Positions 36,200 through 44,497 of a DNA stretch of 64,000 nucleotides are shown here, piece after piece. Within the stretch, counting starts at the first letter, position 1. Every line of letters starts with the position of its first letter. This DNA comes from Thermoplasmatales archaeon (GTDB taxonomy: Archaea; Thermoplasmatota; E2; DHVEG-1). A program made the position numbers and the translations under genes. The DNA is taken from the NCBI GenBank assembly GCA_030672305.1, contig DAOVGR010000084.1, positions 1 to 64,000 of the forward strand, read 5' to 3'. Below the pieces are notes generated by a model, which did no database searches, was not told the origin of the DNA, and saw only the letters and a program-made list of their open reading frames with translations.

Positions 36200-36823
36200 A
36201 TGAAAAAATCACCATATAATGTTCAAAAATGGGACTATGTTAAAAAAGAGCTATTGAAAATAGATGCTCTTTTGAAAAACAACGTTGACATTTACCTCAT
36301 CGGTGGCTCTGCAATGAGTTACTATGGAATAAAAGATGCAACCAAAGATATAGATGTTCTATTCAAAAACCAATATGACTGCGCAGATTTCTTCAACGCA
36401 ATAACCGAGTTAGGATATGAAACCTCTGAACAATATTTTCCACCTGTAATTCAAATGGAGGCAACATTTTTTGTATATAAAGACGATGAAATCTGGATAG
36501 ATCTATTTGTTGAGAATGTAATGGGTAAATTTGAAGTCTCCCCATCAATACAAAAACGTGCAGTGAAAACAGATTTATCAACAAAAAAGCTAATGGTCTA
36601 CTGCCTAGATCTACATGATATCTTTCTGTTTAAGAGCATAACACAAAGAGAACGAGATGAAGGCGATTTGATTTTACTATTAACAAAAACAACAATTGAT
36701 TTTAAAATCATACATAAAGAAATCATCAATCAATCCAAAAAATATAAAGATCTCAAAGAGGCGTTTAATAAGAAAATGAAGAAGATAGAAGAAAAAGGAC
36801 ATTTTGTAGAATACGTCAAATGA
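36200..36823 (+). CDS. nucleotidyltransferase partner of the double-wHTH protein (second copy)
   Basis: This 207-residue polymerase-beta-type nucleotidyltransferase has YLIGGSAMSYYGIKDATKDI (about residue 34) running into DVLF, giving the GGS and D-x-D elements, and WIDLFVENV near residue 95 as a candidate third acidic strand. It resembles DUF6036-type proteins. It follows its wHTH partner with a 2-base gap, so they form one operon. The C-terminus is lysine-rich and helical. It is convergent with the next ATPase gene, 7 bases away. The target is unknown. Confidence 0.7.
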   Translation: MKKSPYNVQKWDYVKKELLKIDALLKNNVDIYLIGGSAMSYYGIKDATKDIDVLFKNQYDCADFFNAITELGYETSEQYFPPVIQMEATFFVYKDDEIWIDLFVENVMGKFEVSPSIQKRAVKTDLSTKKLMVYCLDLHDIFLFKSITQRERDEGDLILLLTKTTIDFKIIHKEIINQSKKYKDLKEAFNKKMKKIEEKGHFVEYVK

Positions 36824-36830
36824 AAAGAAT

Positions 36831-38117
36831 TTACCATTTATTTGATGGTGTAAGTAGCCATTTCCAAATTGGTATAATGTTTATTCCCTCTTTTTTTTCT
36901 TCCAAGTTTTTTGATAATATAAGTAGTTCATTTATTTTTGATTTGTGTTCCTTTTGGAATTCGTGGAGTCCTTTTATTTCCCTTTCATTTATTTCATCTG
37001 TATAATTTACGTTTATAGCAGTTAATTTGTTGTTTTTTTCTTTAATTACAAAATCTATTTCTTGTTTGCTTTTCCAATAAAATATTTCTTTTTCCCTTCT
37101 TTTAAGTTCTATGTAAACGATGTTTTCTGTAAGTCTTCCAACATCTTTTGAGAATTTTAATGCAACGGCATTTCTGAGGCCTGTGTCTATACAGTATGTT
37201 TTGCTTGGGTTTACTTGTTGGACTTTTAGTGAGTAGCTAAATATTGGAACGAGATAAATTAGATTTATATCTGATAAATGTGATATGTATTCCAATATTG
37301 TGTCTTTGCTTACTTTCATTTCTTTTTTAGTGGAGTTATAATACGAGTTTATGCTAAAAATTGATGATATATTTGTGATTAAATATTTTGTTAGCATTTT
37401 TAATAGTCTTGTATTTCTTATTGAAAATCGTTCTACAAGGTCCCGATATATGAACATTTCATAGTAATCGGACAGTATTTCTTGTTTTAATTTTTCAGAT
37501 AATGCTACTTCCGGAAATCCTCCAAAATTAAGATATTCTTCAAATAGATTTTTTATTTTGAATCTTTGACTGGAATATTCATAGTTTTTCCTCATCTTGA
37601 TATTTTTAAATTTTAAAAATTCGTTGAAGCCCAGGGGATATAAATGAAAAGTGAGAGTTCTCCCACGCAAGTTGGTTGCTATTTCTTTACTTAATAGTTT
37701 TGAACTGGAGCCAGTTATATAGATTTTTATTTTTTCTTTGTCAAATATTCTTCTAACAAATATCTCCCAATTTTTTATGTTTTGTATTTCATCGAAAAAA
37801 AAATATTTTTTCTGTTTTTTTGAATCTGGGTATAATTCATAATATGCTTCTATTAAATCGTTGAGTTCATCAACTTCTAATGGTAGAAGTCGGTCATCTT
37901 CGAAGTTTATGTATAATATGTTTTCTTTTGATATGTCATTTTTTAGAAGATTTTGGATAAGCTGATAGAAATAAAATGTTTTTCCCGCCCTCCTTGATCC
38001 AACTATGCTAATTATTTTACTGGTTTCGGGAATGTTTAGATCTCTAGGTATTATTTTTGGGAAATCAAATTCATGGAACTCTTTTATGATATATTTAAAC
38101 TCAGGGATGTTACTCAT
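36831..38117 (-). CDS. AAA-type ATPase with DUF4143-like C-terminus (second copy)
   Basis: This 428-residue paralogue of the 28740-30023 protein has Walker A GSRRAGKTF (about residue 40), Walker B YFFFDEIQNI (about residue 105), TGSSSKLL and PLGFNEFL. The C-terminal domain contains IFYWKSKQEIDFVIKEKNNK, again like a PD-(D/E)xK-type fold. Both proteins end in the same IIPIWKWLL-type sequence. The ATG is followed by a conventional start MSNIPEF. The cellular role is not established for this group; the context is a TA-rich island. Confidence 0.85.
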   Translation of the reverse strand: MSNIPEFKYIIKEFHEFDFPKIIPRDLNIPETSKIISIVGSRRAGKTFYFYQLIQNLLKNDISKENILYINFEDDRLLPLEVDELNDLIEAYYELYPDSKKQKKYFFFDEIQNIKNWEIFVRRIFDKEKIKIYITGSSSKLLSKEIATNLRGRTLTFHLYPLGFNEFLKFKNIKMRKNYEYSSQRFKIKNLFEEYLNFGGFPEVALSEKLKQEILSDYYEMFIYRDLVERFSIRNTRLLKMLTKYLITNISSIFSINSYYNSTKKEMKVSKDTILEYISHLSDINLIYLVPIFSYSLKVQQVNPSKTYCIDTGLRNAVALKFSKDVGRLTENIVYIELKRREKEIFYWKSKQEIDFVIKEKNNKLTAINVNYTDEINEREIKGLHEFQKEHKSKINELLILSKNLEEKKEGINIIPIWKWLLTPSNKW

Positions 38118-38388
38118 TGGTATTGTGTATAAGACTACTTATTAATAAATTTATCCTTTTATGAAAGACCATTTTTGGTATCGATTATGACTGATGGGCC
38201 TGCTGAGAAGTAATTATTTTCATTCTTAAATAGCATTTTTTTCATTTTATATCGCTATTTTTCCAGTTTGACGTTTTATAAGAATCTATGTTGATATATT
38301 GCCTTTGCCGGAAGAGCCTTCATCATCATCTTTTTTTTATTTTTTTGATATTAAATGTCTTTTTATCAAGTAATATCTGAAAAATATT

Positions 38389-38589
38389 TTATAGTTGTTG
38401 TAATATTTTTTCTTTTAACATTCTAATAAATACATCCCAATCAGGTCGTAAATTACGAGGTATAAAATGATTTGTCGCATTTCCAATATAATGTGAATTT
38501 GAATGCATTTCATCTATTTTTTTTATGAGTTCTTTGATAAAATTAGAGTAATTTAGTTTGATGTGATAATGAACAAAAAGCTTTGACAA
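38389..38589 (-). pseudogene. 66-codon fragment related to the relic at 26.4 kb
   Basis: The frame reads KELIKKIDEMHSNSHYIGN...NHFIPRNLRPDWDVFIRMLKEK. The same peptide is encoded, in broken form, at 26424-26516. It has no clear ribosome site and probably is the 3' end of a lost gene, though a small functional protein cannot be excluded. The 271 bases between it and the ATPase gene hold no other supported feature, only a short Asp/Lys-rich peptide frame around 38300-38335. Confidence 0.4.
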
Positions 38590-38639
38590 ATCACGTTAAT
38601 CCAATAGAAAACATAATATCATAAGAAATATTTCCATTA

Positions 38640-39074
38640 ATGATAAAGATGGACACCGATAGACTTAATCGCTACAAAGAAAAAATCGATATCATAGAAA
38701 AACGAATACAAGAAGCAGAAGAATGGTCAAATATCTCTTCAGACAAATTCGTACAAGATGAACGTACGAAACTTGCAACATATAAAGCATTTCAAGAAAT
38801 TGCCGAATCCTGTATGGATATCATTGCAATGGCCTGCAAAGATGTTAAGATTCTTCCAAAAGACGATTACACAAATATAGAAAAACTGAGTGTAAAACTA
38901 AAACTTGATAAACAAGCACTGCAAGAGGTGAACGGATTAAGAAACAGATTAATCCACCGGTATAACAAAACTGATGACCTCATCGCATTACAAAGTATAA
39001 AAGAGCTTTTACCAGAGGTTAACAGGTTTATAGAGGTTGTAAAGAAATGGATAAAAAGCTTGTTAACAAAATAA
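38640..39074 (+). CDS. hepT: HEPN RNase toxin, HepT-like
   Basis: This 144-residue all-helical HEPN protein (DUF86 type) has the catalytic signature RNRLIHRY near residue 107, an exact R-x4-H-x-Y. In HepT-MntA systems HepT is an RNase toxin, and the tyrosine of this motif is AMPylated by MntA to neutralise it. All elements are intact here: ATYKAFQEIAESCMDIIAMA helix, then the motif, then the C-terminal helix pair. ATG 38640 and ATG 38649 are both possible starts. It overlaps the MntA gene by 28 bases. Confidence 0.9.
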   Translation: MIKMDTDRLNRYKEKIDIIEKRIQEAEEWSNISSDKFVQDERTKLATYKAFQEIAESCMDIIAMACKDVKILPKDDYTNIEKLSVKLKLDKQALQEVNGLRNRLIHRYNKTDDLIALQSIKELLPEVNRFIEVVKKWIKSLLTK

Positions 39075-39421
39075 AGAAAGATTTCGAACCATTCAAAGAT
39101 AGAGTCCTGGGGGTTCTACTATATGGATCTATGATAAAAGGTACCCATACTAAAAGAAGTGATATTGACATCTGTGTTGTTGCTCCTAATGAAAAACCTT
39201 TGAAACTTTTCAGAGAAACACTTCCTCTAAAATATGATGTTAAAATATTTGAAACAATGCCACTTTTTCTCCAAATTCAAATTATACAGCATCATAAGGT
39301 TATCTACGCGAAAGACAAATATGAACTCTACGAGTATTTCTACTGGTTTAGAAAACAATGGGATGACCAAAAACAAAGACAGAAAATAACAAGAAAAGAA
39401 GCAATACATATGTTTAGCTAG
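39047..39421 (+). CDS. mntA: MNT nucleotidyltransferase antitoxin, MntA-like
   Basis: This 124-residue minimal nucleotidyltransferase has the motif YGSMIKGTHTKRSDIDICVV (about residue 26), an exact GS-x10-D-x-D. In characterised pairs MntA transfers AMP to the HepT tyrosine, silencing the toxin. The order toxin-antitoxin with a 28-base overlap is typical. The downstream neighbour is a convergent, truncated AbiEii gene whose stop is 4 bases away. Confidence 0.9.
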   Translation: MDKKLVNKIKKDFEPFKDRVLGVLLYGSMIKGTHTKRSDIDICVVAPNEKPLKLFRETLPLKYDVKIFETMPLFLQIQIIQHHKVIYAKDKYELYEYFYWFRKQWDDQKQRQKITRKEAIHMFS

Positions 39422-39425
39422 AATG

Positions 39426-39842
39426 CTAGTTCTGTTGAAAGTAATTTATTTCTACTTTAATTCTATCATTATTTCCTGCTGAATTCTCATAATTTAATAT
39501 ATACTGAAGCAAGGCATATGGTTCCCTAGATTTCATAGTGTATTCTAGTTTTTTAAAAACCCGTGGAATAATCTTTTCAAAATTCTTTCTATCGTTTACC
39601 ATCTCTTTTTGTTTAACTGAACCTATATAATCTAGATCAATGTCCACGGAAAGTCTCGGTATGTCAAAATAAATGAAATTAATCGCGGTGCCTCCTTTTA
39701 ACACAATTTTATTACTGATGAAATCAACTTCGTTTATCTCCTTTAATAACTCTGTTAATCTATAGACTTTTTCTACAGTGTCCACATGAAAATTGGTTTT
39801 TACAGAAAACTCCCTCATCATCTGCCTATCAATTCTAGACAA
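39426..39842 (-). CDS. C-terminally truncated AbiEii-like nucleotidyltransferase
   Basis: This 138-residue frame has the AbiEii N-terminal core with IVLKGGTAINFIYFDIPRLS followed by the catalytic D-x-D (VDIDLDY). It ends at IKVEINYFQQN, where full-length relatives run for another 120 or more residues. The stop lies 4 bases from the convergent mntA stop, suggesting the 3' half was lost when the HepT-MntA pair arrived. The gene overlaps its AbiEi partner by 8 bases, so the pair was once complete. The antitoxin may now be free of its toxin. Confidence 0.7.
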   Translation of the reverse strand: MSRIDRQMMREFSVKTNFHVDTVEKVYRLTELLKEINEVDFISNKIVLKGGTAINFIYFDIPRLSVDIDLDYIGSVKQKEMVNDRKNFEKIIPRVFKKLEYTMKSREPYALLQYILNYENSAGNNDRIKVEINYFQQN

Positions 39843-40617
39843 TCCTTGTCATCTCCTCAAAATTTTTAGGGATCATAAGATTCCATCTTTTGTTTAACCT
39901 GCATGTTTTACTTTTGTCTAAATAATAGACTTTTTTACCTATTTTTTTCCTGACTTTATTTAGAAAATCTTTTGGAGGGAAGAGTTCTTCTGCTAATGAT
40001 TCAAAAATAAACCCTGTTTTATAATAAAGAATGCTTTCATCAAATTTCTTTAGATAGTCCCATAATTTGTTATAATTAAATGAAGGGACTGATGATAGGC
40101 TTTTTGATAATTCTTCCAATCCACCAGCATATTCAATTTTTCTGATACAATCCAAAACTGTTTTTTCAATATCGCTAACCTTTAACCTTGTAGATTTATA
40201 ATGAATTTCGTTAATCCCAAAGAAGTATTTGGTTGAAACAAAATCATATGTGATACTTTGATACTCTAAAATTTGAAGATAGCTCTTTAAGGTAATGTAA
40301 ACTATGTTAAATATTGATTCAGCAAGTCCATGAAGTTCTAACGCAGAATGATGGGAAATATAATAGTTCTCTTTTAGGTTACCTGCTATCAGAAATTTAT
40401 CTGGAAAGTATCTTTTTCCAACCATATCTGGTGGCACAATGGCATATACACCTTGTCTAATTTTTTGGAAGAAACCTTTCTTTCTTAGATTTGTGATATA
40501 ATCAGCACTTTTATGTGGATCACCAAGGATTTGAATGACATCCTTTGTGTTAATAACTCTTTTTGGGTATAATTTTGAGTAGATTTTCTGTTCTGTTGGA
40601 GATAATGATATTACCAT
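39835..40617 (-). CDS. AbiEi-like antitoxin / regulator (third copy)
   Basis: A winged helix (LSPTEQKIYSKLYPKRVINTKDVIQIL) is followed by the AbiEi domain (YYISHHSALELHGLAESIFNIVYIT and SDIEKTVLDCIRKI). ATG 40617 is chosen because the TATA-like CTTTTATAAG at 40652-40661 would start transcription downstream of the in-frame ATG at 40644; GTGGGA precedes 40617. Two copies of TAGAT-N6-ATCTA sit around the promoter. The partner toxin is truncated. Confidence 0.75.
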   Translation of the reverse strand: MVISLSPTEQKIYSKLYPKRVINTKDVIQILGDPHKSADYITNLRKKGFFQKIRQGVYAIVPPDMVGKRYFPDKFLIAGNLKENYYISHHSALELHGLAESIFNIVYITLKSYLQILEYQSITYDFVSTKYFFGINEIHYKSTRLKVSDIEKTVLDCIRKIEYAGGLEELSKSLSSVPSFNYNKLWDYLKKFDESILYYKTGFIFESLAEELFPPKDFLNKVRKKIGKKVYYLDKSKTCRLNKRWNLMIPKNFEEMTRIV

Positions 40618-40631
40618 TTTTCCCACATTAA

Positions 40632-40720
40632 TAGATATATACATCTACTTATAAAAGATTTTTGGTAATATAATGGAGATAACACTTATTTTATCAAAAT
40701 AGTAGATGCATGTATCTACT
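40632..40720 (-). promoter_or_regulatory. twin operators TAGAT-N6-ATCTA at an AbiEi-like promoter
   Basis: The first copy is at 40632-40647, just before the start. The second, within AGTAGATGCATGTATCTACT, is at 40701-40720. They share arms and spacer length and bracket the TATA box (40652-40661). Centres are 71 bases apart. Confidence 0.65.
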
Positions 40721-40800
40721 CATTCCTCACCAACATATTTCAGAAGTGTTCCCTTGTTCCCGATAACATACCCATTGGTTGATGAGAAAAAAATATTAGG
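40720..40800 (-). pseudogene. 3' relic resembling a YCF48-like beta-propeller end
   Basis: One frame reads TNGYVIGNKGTLLKYVGEE and then a stop at 40720. The G-x-x-G-T-L-L-K-Y phrase is typical of the last blade of YCF48-like propellers. Nothing upstream on this strand continues it before the IS element. The identification is tentative. Confidence 0.3.
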
Positions 40801-40890
40801 ACAAACAGGAAATTAAACGTCCAGAAAACGTATTTTTTGAATGTTTAACATGATAAATGATCTAAATTAATTTTAATTCATTTCTTTTAC

Positions 40891-42033
40891 AGAGAACTTT
40901 GAAAAAATCGATTTATGATCCGTCTAAGGAAAAATAAACAAGGACATTCAGAATTTTACTTTTTTTCATACATTTTTGTTGTTTTTACATCGTTTTTTGA
41001 TTTTTTCAATCTAGCTTACGCTAGGTTGGTCTCTTCAAATAGTGCAAACGATGAAGGTTGTATCCTGCACATACAAAAAGCTGTTGAACAAAAACACGAG
41101 GTACAGTCGTTAGTTTGGTTTTACCTCCTTTAAACGATCTATGTATTGTTGCATAGGGATGTTCTCCTTGTGCACGTTTTCTTTGTATACGTTTATTACG
41201 CAGTTCTTCCCATATGCTGAGTTTCCCACGAGTCATACTACCATTGCCCTTTGCTTTACAAGCTGTACCTGTAAATGCTTTATCACGATAAACAACCTCT
41301 TCATCTAATGTAGAAAGATCTACCGTTGAGTCATGCATACTTGCAGTAGTTACTGCTATTTCGCTTATGATTTTACTACCACGGTTGACTTTGGTATGAA
41401 GTTTATATCCAAAGTAACTCTTGTTATTCTTTTTAGTCCAGGATCCATCACGGTTACGACTGGTCCGTGCATCATCTCCTCGGCCAGTCATTCCTGATTG
41501 TGTTTTACCCGGATCCGCTGTGATAAAACATGCATCTTGTATCACTCCTTCTTGGATCTTGATGTTATGTTTTTCAATCTGACGTTGTAATTCTTTCCAT
41601 ATTTCAACTGCAAGACCTGTTTCTGCAAGGTATTTTCGGAATCTCCAAACTGTACTGTAATCTGGAATACTTTTAGGGAAATCTAGGAATTGCTGGAAGC
41701 TGAGACGATCGTGACATTGAAACTCCAGTTCTTCGTCACTAATATTGTACCAACTCTGAAGAAACAAGAGTTTCAACATAAGGATGCGGTTATAAAAGGG
41801 TCTACCCCGACCACGGCTATGTCGATTATAATCAGGAAACAACCTTAGAAAAGCTTTCCAATTAAGTAGTTTTTTCATTTCTTCAAGACGAGGTCGAAGT
41901 GTTTTAACTTTTTCATACTTGTTTTTCATTGCATAATCTAATAAATTCTCCATAATATCTACACCCACTGCTCTCCTGTTATTGGGTATATATTATAGGT
42001 TAATACATGTTGCTAATTTTGCAAAGTTCTCTT
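40891..42033 (-). mobile_element. IS5-like insertion sequence with matching terminal repeats
   Basis: Ends AGAGAACTTTGAAAAAATCG (40891-40910) and, inverted, AGAGAACTTTGCAAAATTAG (42033-42014) share their first 11 bases exactly. The 1143-bp element contains one transposase gene. A clear target duplication was not identified. Its right end abuts a secreted-gene type promoter. Confidence 0.8.
41021..41968 (-). CDS. IS5-family DDE transposase
   Basis: This 315-residue transposase has an N-terminal DUF772-like region (LLFLQSWYNISDEELEFQCH) and a DDE catalytic domain. The three acidic positions are plausible at FITADPGK, TASMHDSTVDL and RAQGEHPYATIHR. It looks complete. The start is GTG 41968, with GGAGAG 6 bases upstream, or ATG 41953. 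The IS end and an outside promoter (42034-42050) point in the same direction, so the host promoter may drive it. It is a relative of the transposase at 60531-61508. Confidence 0.9.
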   Translation of the reverse strand: MGVDIMENLLDYAMKNKYEKVKTLRPRLEEMKKLLNWKAFLRLFPDYNRHSRGRGRPFYNRILMLKLLFLQSWYNISDEELEFQCHDRLSFQQFLDFPKSIPDYSTVWRFRKYLAETGLAVEIWKELQRQIEKHNIKIQEGVIQDACFITADPGKTQSGMTGRGDDARTSRNRDGSWTKKNNKSYFGYKLHTKVNRGSKIISEIAVTTASMHDSTVDLSTLDEEVVYRDKAFTGTACKAKGNGSMTRGKLSIWEELRNKRIQRKRAQGEHPYATIHRSFKGGKTKLTTVPRVFVQQLFVCAGYNLHRLHYLKRPT

Positions 42034-42102
42034 AAATATATTTTTAACTGAAAATTAATGTTAACAAGTGTTAATATTATAATCTAATTTCATTTCCAAC
42101 AT
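42034..42102 (-). promoter_or_regulatory. orphan promoter of the secreted-protein type, cut off by the IS
   Basis: Read on the minus strand, this has TGTTGGAAATGAAAT, then the dyad TTAACACTTGTTAA (42075-42062), ATTAATTTT, and the TATA block TTAAAAATATATTTAA. The order and sequence match the promoter of the gene at 42253-44091. The IS begins right after the TATA box, so the original gene has been displaced. Confidence 0.65.
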
Positions 42103-42252
42103 TTTTTTTACTAATTTACCAATAGATGTATGTGATATTCCAGTATTCTACCACATCCCTATATCCATAAGCAAATATGCTAATTATAATTCATGTGAGA
42201 TGAATCCCCAAATGCGATTCCTATTTGGATAAATTAGAATAGTAATTTAAGT

Positions 42253-44091
42253 TTAACATTCTAGAATCATTGCATTGTAAAAACCAAAAATAAGATAAAT
42301 ATCCTGAGTTATTTTAATCCAATCCAGAGGTGTTCCAAAATAATTATTAGAAACTACTATTGTTTCATTGTGTTCAAGGATTCTTGGAGGGATGCTTAAC
42401 CACAATAACTTAACAGCATTAAACATGGAGTAATTAATGGATTTACGAACATTGGTAATACTTCCAAAAAGAAAAACTGTTTCTAATGAGTCTGGATATA
42501 TAATTACCACTTCTAATGGTTCTGACCAGTTAGATTCCTGACCTCTGATATCTTTTGCCTTTACCCTGATTAAATAACATCCTAAACTCCAGCTATATAT
42601 TGCATTTACTTTTACTCCAGATTCATATGGTCCTAACCATTCGCTATAGTAACCATCACCCCAATCCCATTTATACCAAACAATATCATTGTCAGAATCA
42701 TTTGTAGATGTTGTATATTCATACTTAATTCCTGCTTCACCGATGAATTCTCCAGAAGGTCTGTCTGGTGTATTTGGAGCAAAGTTTATCCATCCATATT
42801 CTTCCATAAAAGGATAATTATCTTGATTATCTCCACTAGGGATATCATATGGTATATCTCCTATACCATCACCATCATCGTCTTCTCCAGTGTAATCATC
42901 CCAGAAGTTTCCCCCTGATGGATAACCATCGTCCCAAGTGTTATTGCATCCATCATAAGCATTAGGGTTTCCATCCCCAGTATTGTTTCTAAAATTATTA
43001 TGAAATATTTCATTGTTATTACTATAATAACGAAGCCAAACCCCTGTATTGTTGTTAAAAGTAAGATTATTACCTATAATTTTATTATCGTTAGAATATT
43101 GGATTACGATGCCATGATAGTTATGATGCACATAGTTATTAAATATAAAGTTATCATTTGAGTAATAAAGGAATATACCTGTTGTTGAAAGTGAGATGGA
43201 ATTGATATTGTTCTCTGATATATGATTTTTGGACGAATCATAGAAAAAGATGCCCTCATCGTGATTATCTATTAAATTGTTATTTAATATACGATTGTTT
43301 TCGCATGAGTCATTTAATTCAATACCTTCGTCGTAATTTTTTTCAATGATATTATTAGTGATATTATTATGATGCGCATGAAAGTATAAATTGATTCCAT
43401 CATCAATATTTTCTTCTATTTTGTTATTAAAAATATTGTTATAAGATGAATCTTGTATACGGATCCCTTGAACATAATTTTCTGTTATATTGTTGTCAAT
43501 TATTTTATTATTATCACTAAAAGATAAAAGGTAAATTCCATGATTGTTGTTTAATAAAATATTGTTATTTTCTATTGTTATATTCACAGCTCCAAGAGTA
43601 AAAATTCCATTTTCATTGAAAACAATATTATTATTTTCAATGGTACAAGAATCTGAGCGAATATCAATACCAGCATAGTTTGAAGAGAGTTTAGAGTTTT
43701 GAATCGTGAATCCTAATATATACACAGAGTTTTCAATTACTTTAATAACATCGTCATTTCCTCCTCCATCAATGATCGTATTCTCCCTACTTTCACCAAT
43801 CAAATTTATAGATTTATCTATGACAACATTTTCATAATATGTTCCATTAAAAACAAACACCGTATCCCCATCACTTGCATTGTCGATGCCGTACTGAATC
43901 TTACAGAATGGATTATCTATAGTTCCATTACCGGGACCTGGACAGTTGTCATCGTCTATATACCAAGTTGTTTGTCCTATTATAATTGCAGAATTTTTTT
44001 GTGTTTCTAGAGGACTTTTAGCTATTGTAATACTCGTTCCAACAAACAGGAATATAATTCCTATTACCAAATATTTTTTTAAAATTTTCAT
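42253..44091 (-). CDS. secreted NosD-like beta-helix protein with PKD domain (paralogue 1)
   Basis: The protein has a signal sequence (ILKKYLVIGIIFLFVGTSI), then the IQYGIDNASDGDTVFVFNGT opening and about 12 coils of a right-handed beta-helix rich in Asn (IENNNILLNNNHGIYLLS type). It closes with DGYPSGGNFWDDYTGEDDDG, a common end of NosD-like helices. A PKD domain (WYKWDWGDGYYSEWLGPYESG) and a conserved C-terminal domain (FGSITNVRKSINYSMFNAVK) ending AMILEC follow. ATG 44091 is preferred over 44127 because GGGAGG precedes it. It is a close paralogue of 53277-55076. Its role may be surface structure or glycan binding. Confidence 0.8.
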   Translation of the reverse strand: MKILKKYLVIGIIFLFVGTSITIAKSPLETQKNSAIIIGQTTWYIDDDNCPGPGNGTIDNPFCKIQYGIDNASDGDTVFVFNGTYYENVVIDKSINLIGESRENTIIDGGGNDDVIKVIENSVYILGFTIQNSKLSSNYAGIDIRSDSCTIENNNIVFNENGIFTLGAVNITIENNNILLNNNHGIYLLSFSDNNKIIDNNITENYVQGIRIQDSSYNNIFNNKIEENIDDGINLYFHAHHNNITNNIIEKNYDEGIELNDSCENNRILNNNLIDNHDEGIFFYDSSKNHISENNINSISLSTTGIFLYYSNDNFIFNNYVHHNYHGIVIQYSNDNKIIGNNLTFNNNTGVWLRYYSNNNEIFHNNFRNNTGDGNPNAYDGCNNTWDDGYPSGGNFWDDYTGEDDDGDGIGDIPYDIPSGDNQDNYPFMEEYGWINFAPNTPDRPSGEFIGEAGIKYEYTTSTNDSDNDIVWYKWDWGDGYYSEWLGPYESGVKVNAIYSWSLGCYLIRVKAKDIRGQESNWSEPLEVVIIYPDSLETVFLFGSITNVRKSINYSMFNAVKLLWLSIPPRILEHNETIVVSNNYFGTPLDWIKITQDIYLIFGFYNAMILEC

Positions 44092-44141
44092 ATTTTCCAA
44101 ACCTCCCACAAATACGAAGTTATGCATATCATCTATTAATT

Positions 44142-44230
44142 AAAAGTTTTCCAAATAATTAAATATATTTTTAATAAAAAATTAATGTTAACAGCTGTTA
44201 ATATTGTTTTAGTGATTTGATTTCAACAAT
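44142..44230 (-). promoter_or_regulatory. conserved secreted-gene promoter with perfect 14-bp palindrome
   Basis: Minus strand: TGTTGAAATCAAATC, then TTAACAGCTGTTAA (44201-44188, a perfect palindrome), ATTAATTTT, TTAAAAATATATTTAA (TATA) and a GGAAAACTTTTAATT leader block. Related versions occur at 42034-42102, 49980-50040, 51300-51380 and 55125-55190. Confidence 0.7.
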
Positions 44231-44287
44231 TTTTTGCTATAAATCACAACATAACCGTTAATGATCCCATCCTCCTTTTTTCAAAGC

Positions 44288-44413
44288 ATGGACGAAAATA
44301 TTACAAAAATCAGGGAGTGTCTTTGGCAGATTGAGGATTCTCTAACAAAAGTGCATAGTTATCTGAGAGACGCAAAAGAGATTATTAGAAAAATAGAAGA
44401 AAAACAAAAATGA
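44288..44413 (+). CDS. 41-residue coiled-coil mini-protein
   Basis: This short frame encodes MDENITKIRECLWQIEDSLT, then KVHSYLRDAKEIIRKIEEKQK, a continuous amphipathic helix with heptad spacing. No strong ribosome site is seen, and a T run follows the stop. The protein-like composition supports it being real, but its size leaves doubt. It faces the convergent gene downstream. Confidence 0.4.
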   Translation: MDENITKIRECLWQIEDSLTKVHSYLRDAKEIIRKIEEKQK

Positions 44414-44497
44414 TTTTTTATAGTCTTATATTAGTTCAGGGATTATTGTTATTCCAATTGCAAGGATGTTCTATTGCATATTTGTTCCCCATAGTTC

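Noticed and set aside
40915-41133. Plus-strand 72-codon frame at the IS left end
   Set aside because: It overlaps the transposase antisense and the IS terminal repeat, with no family resemblance.
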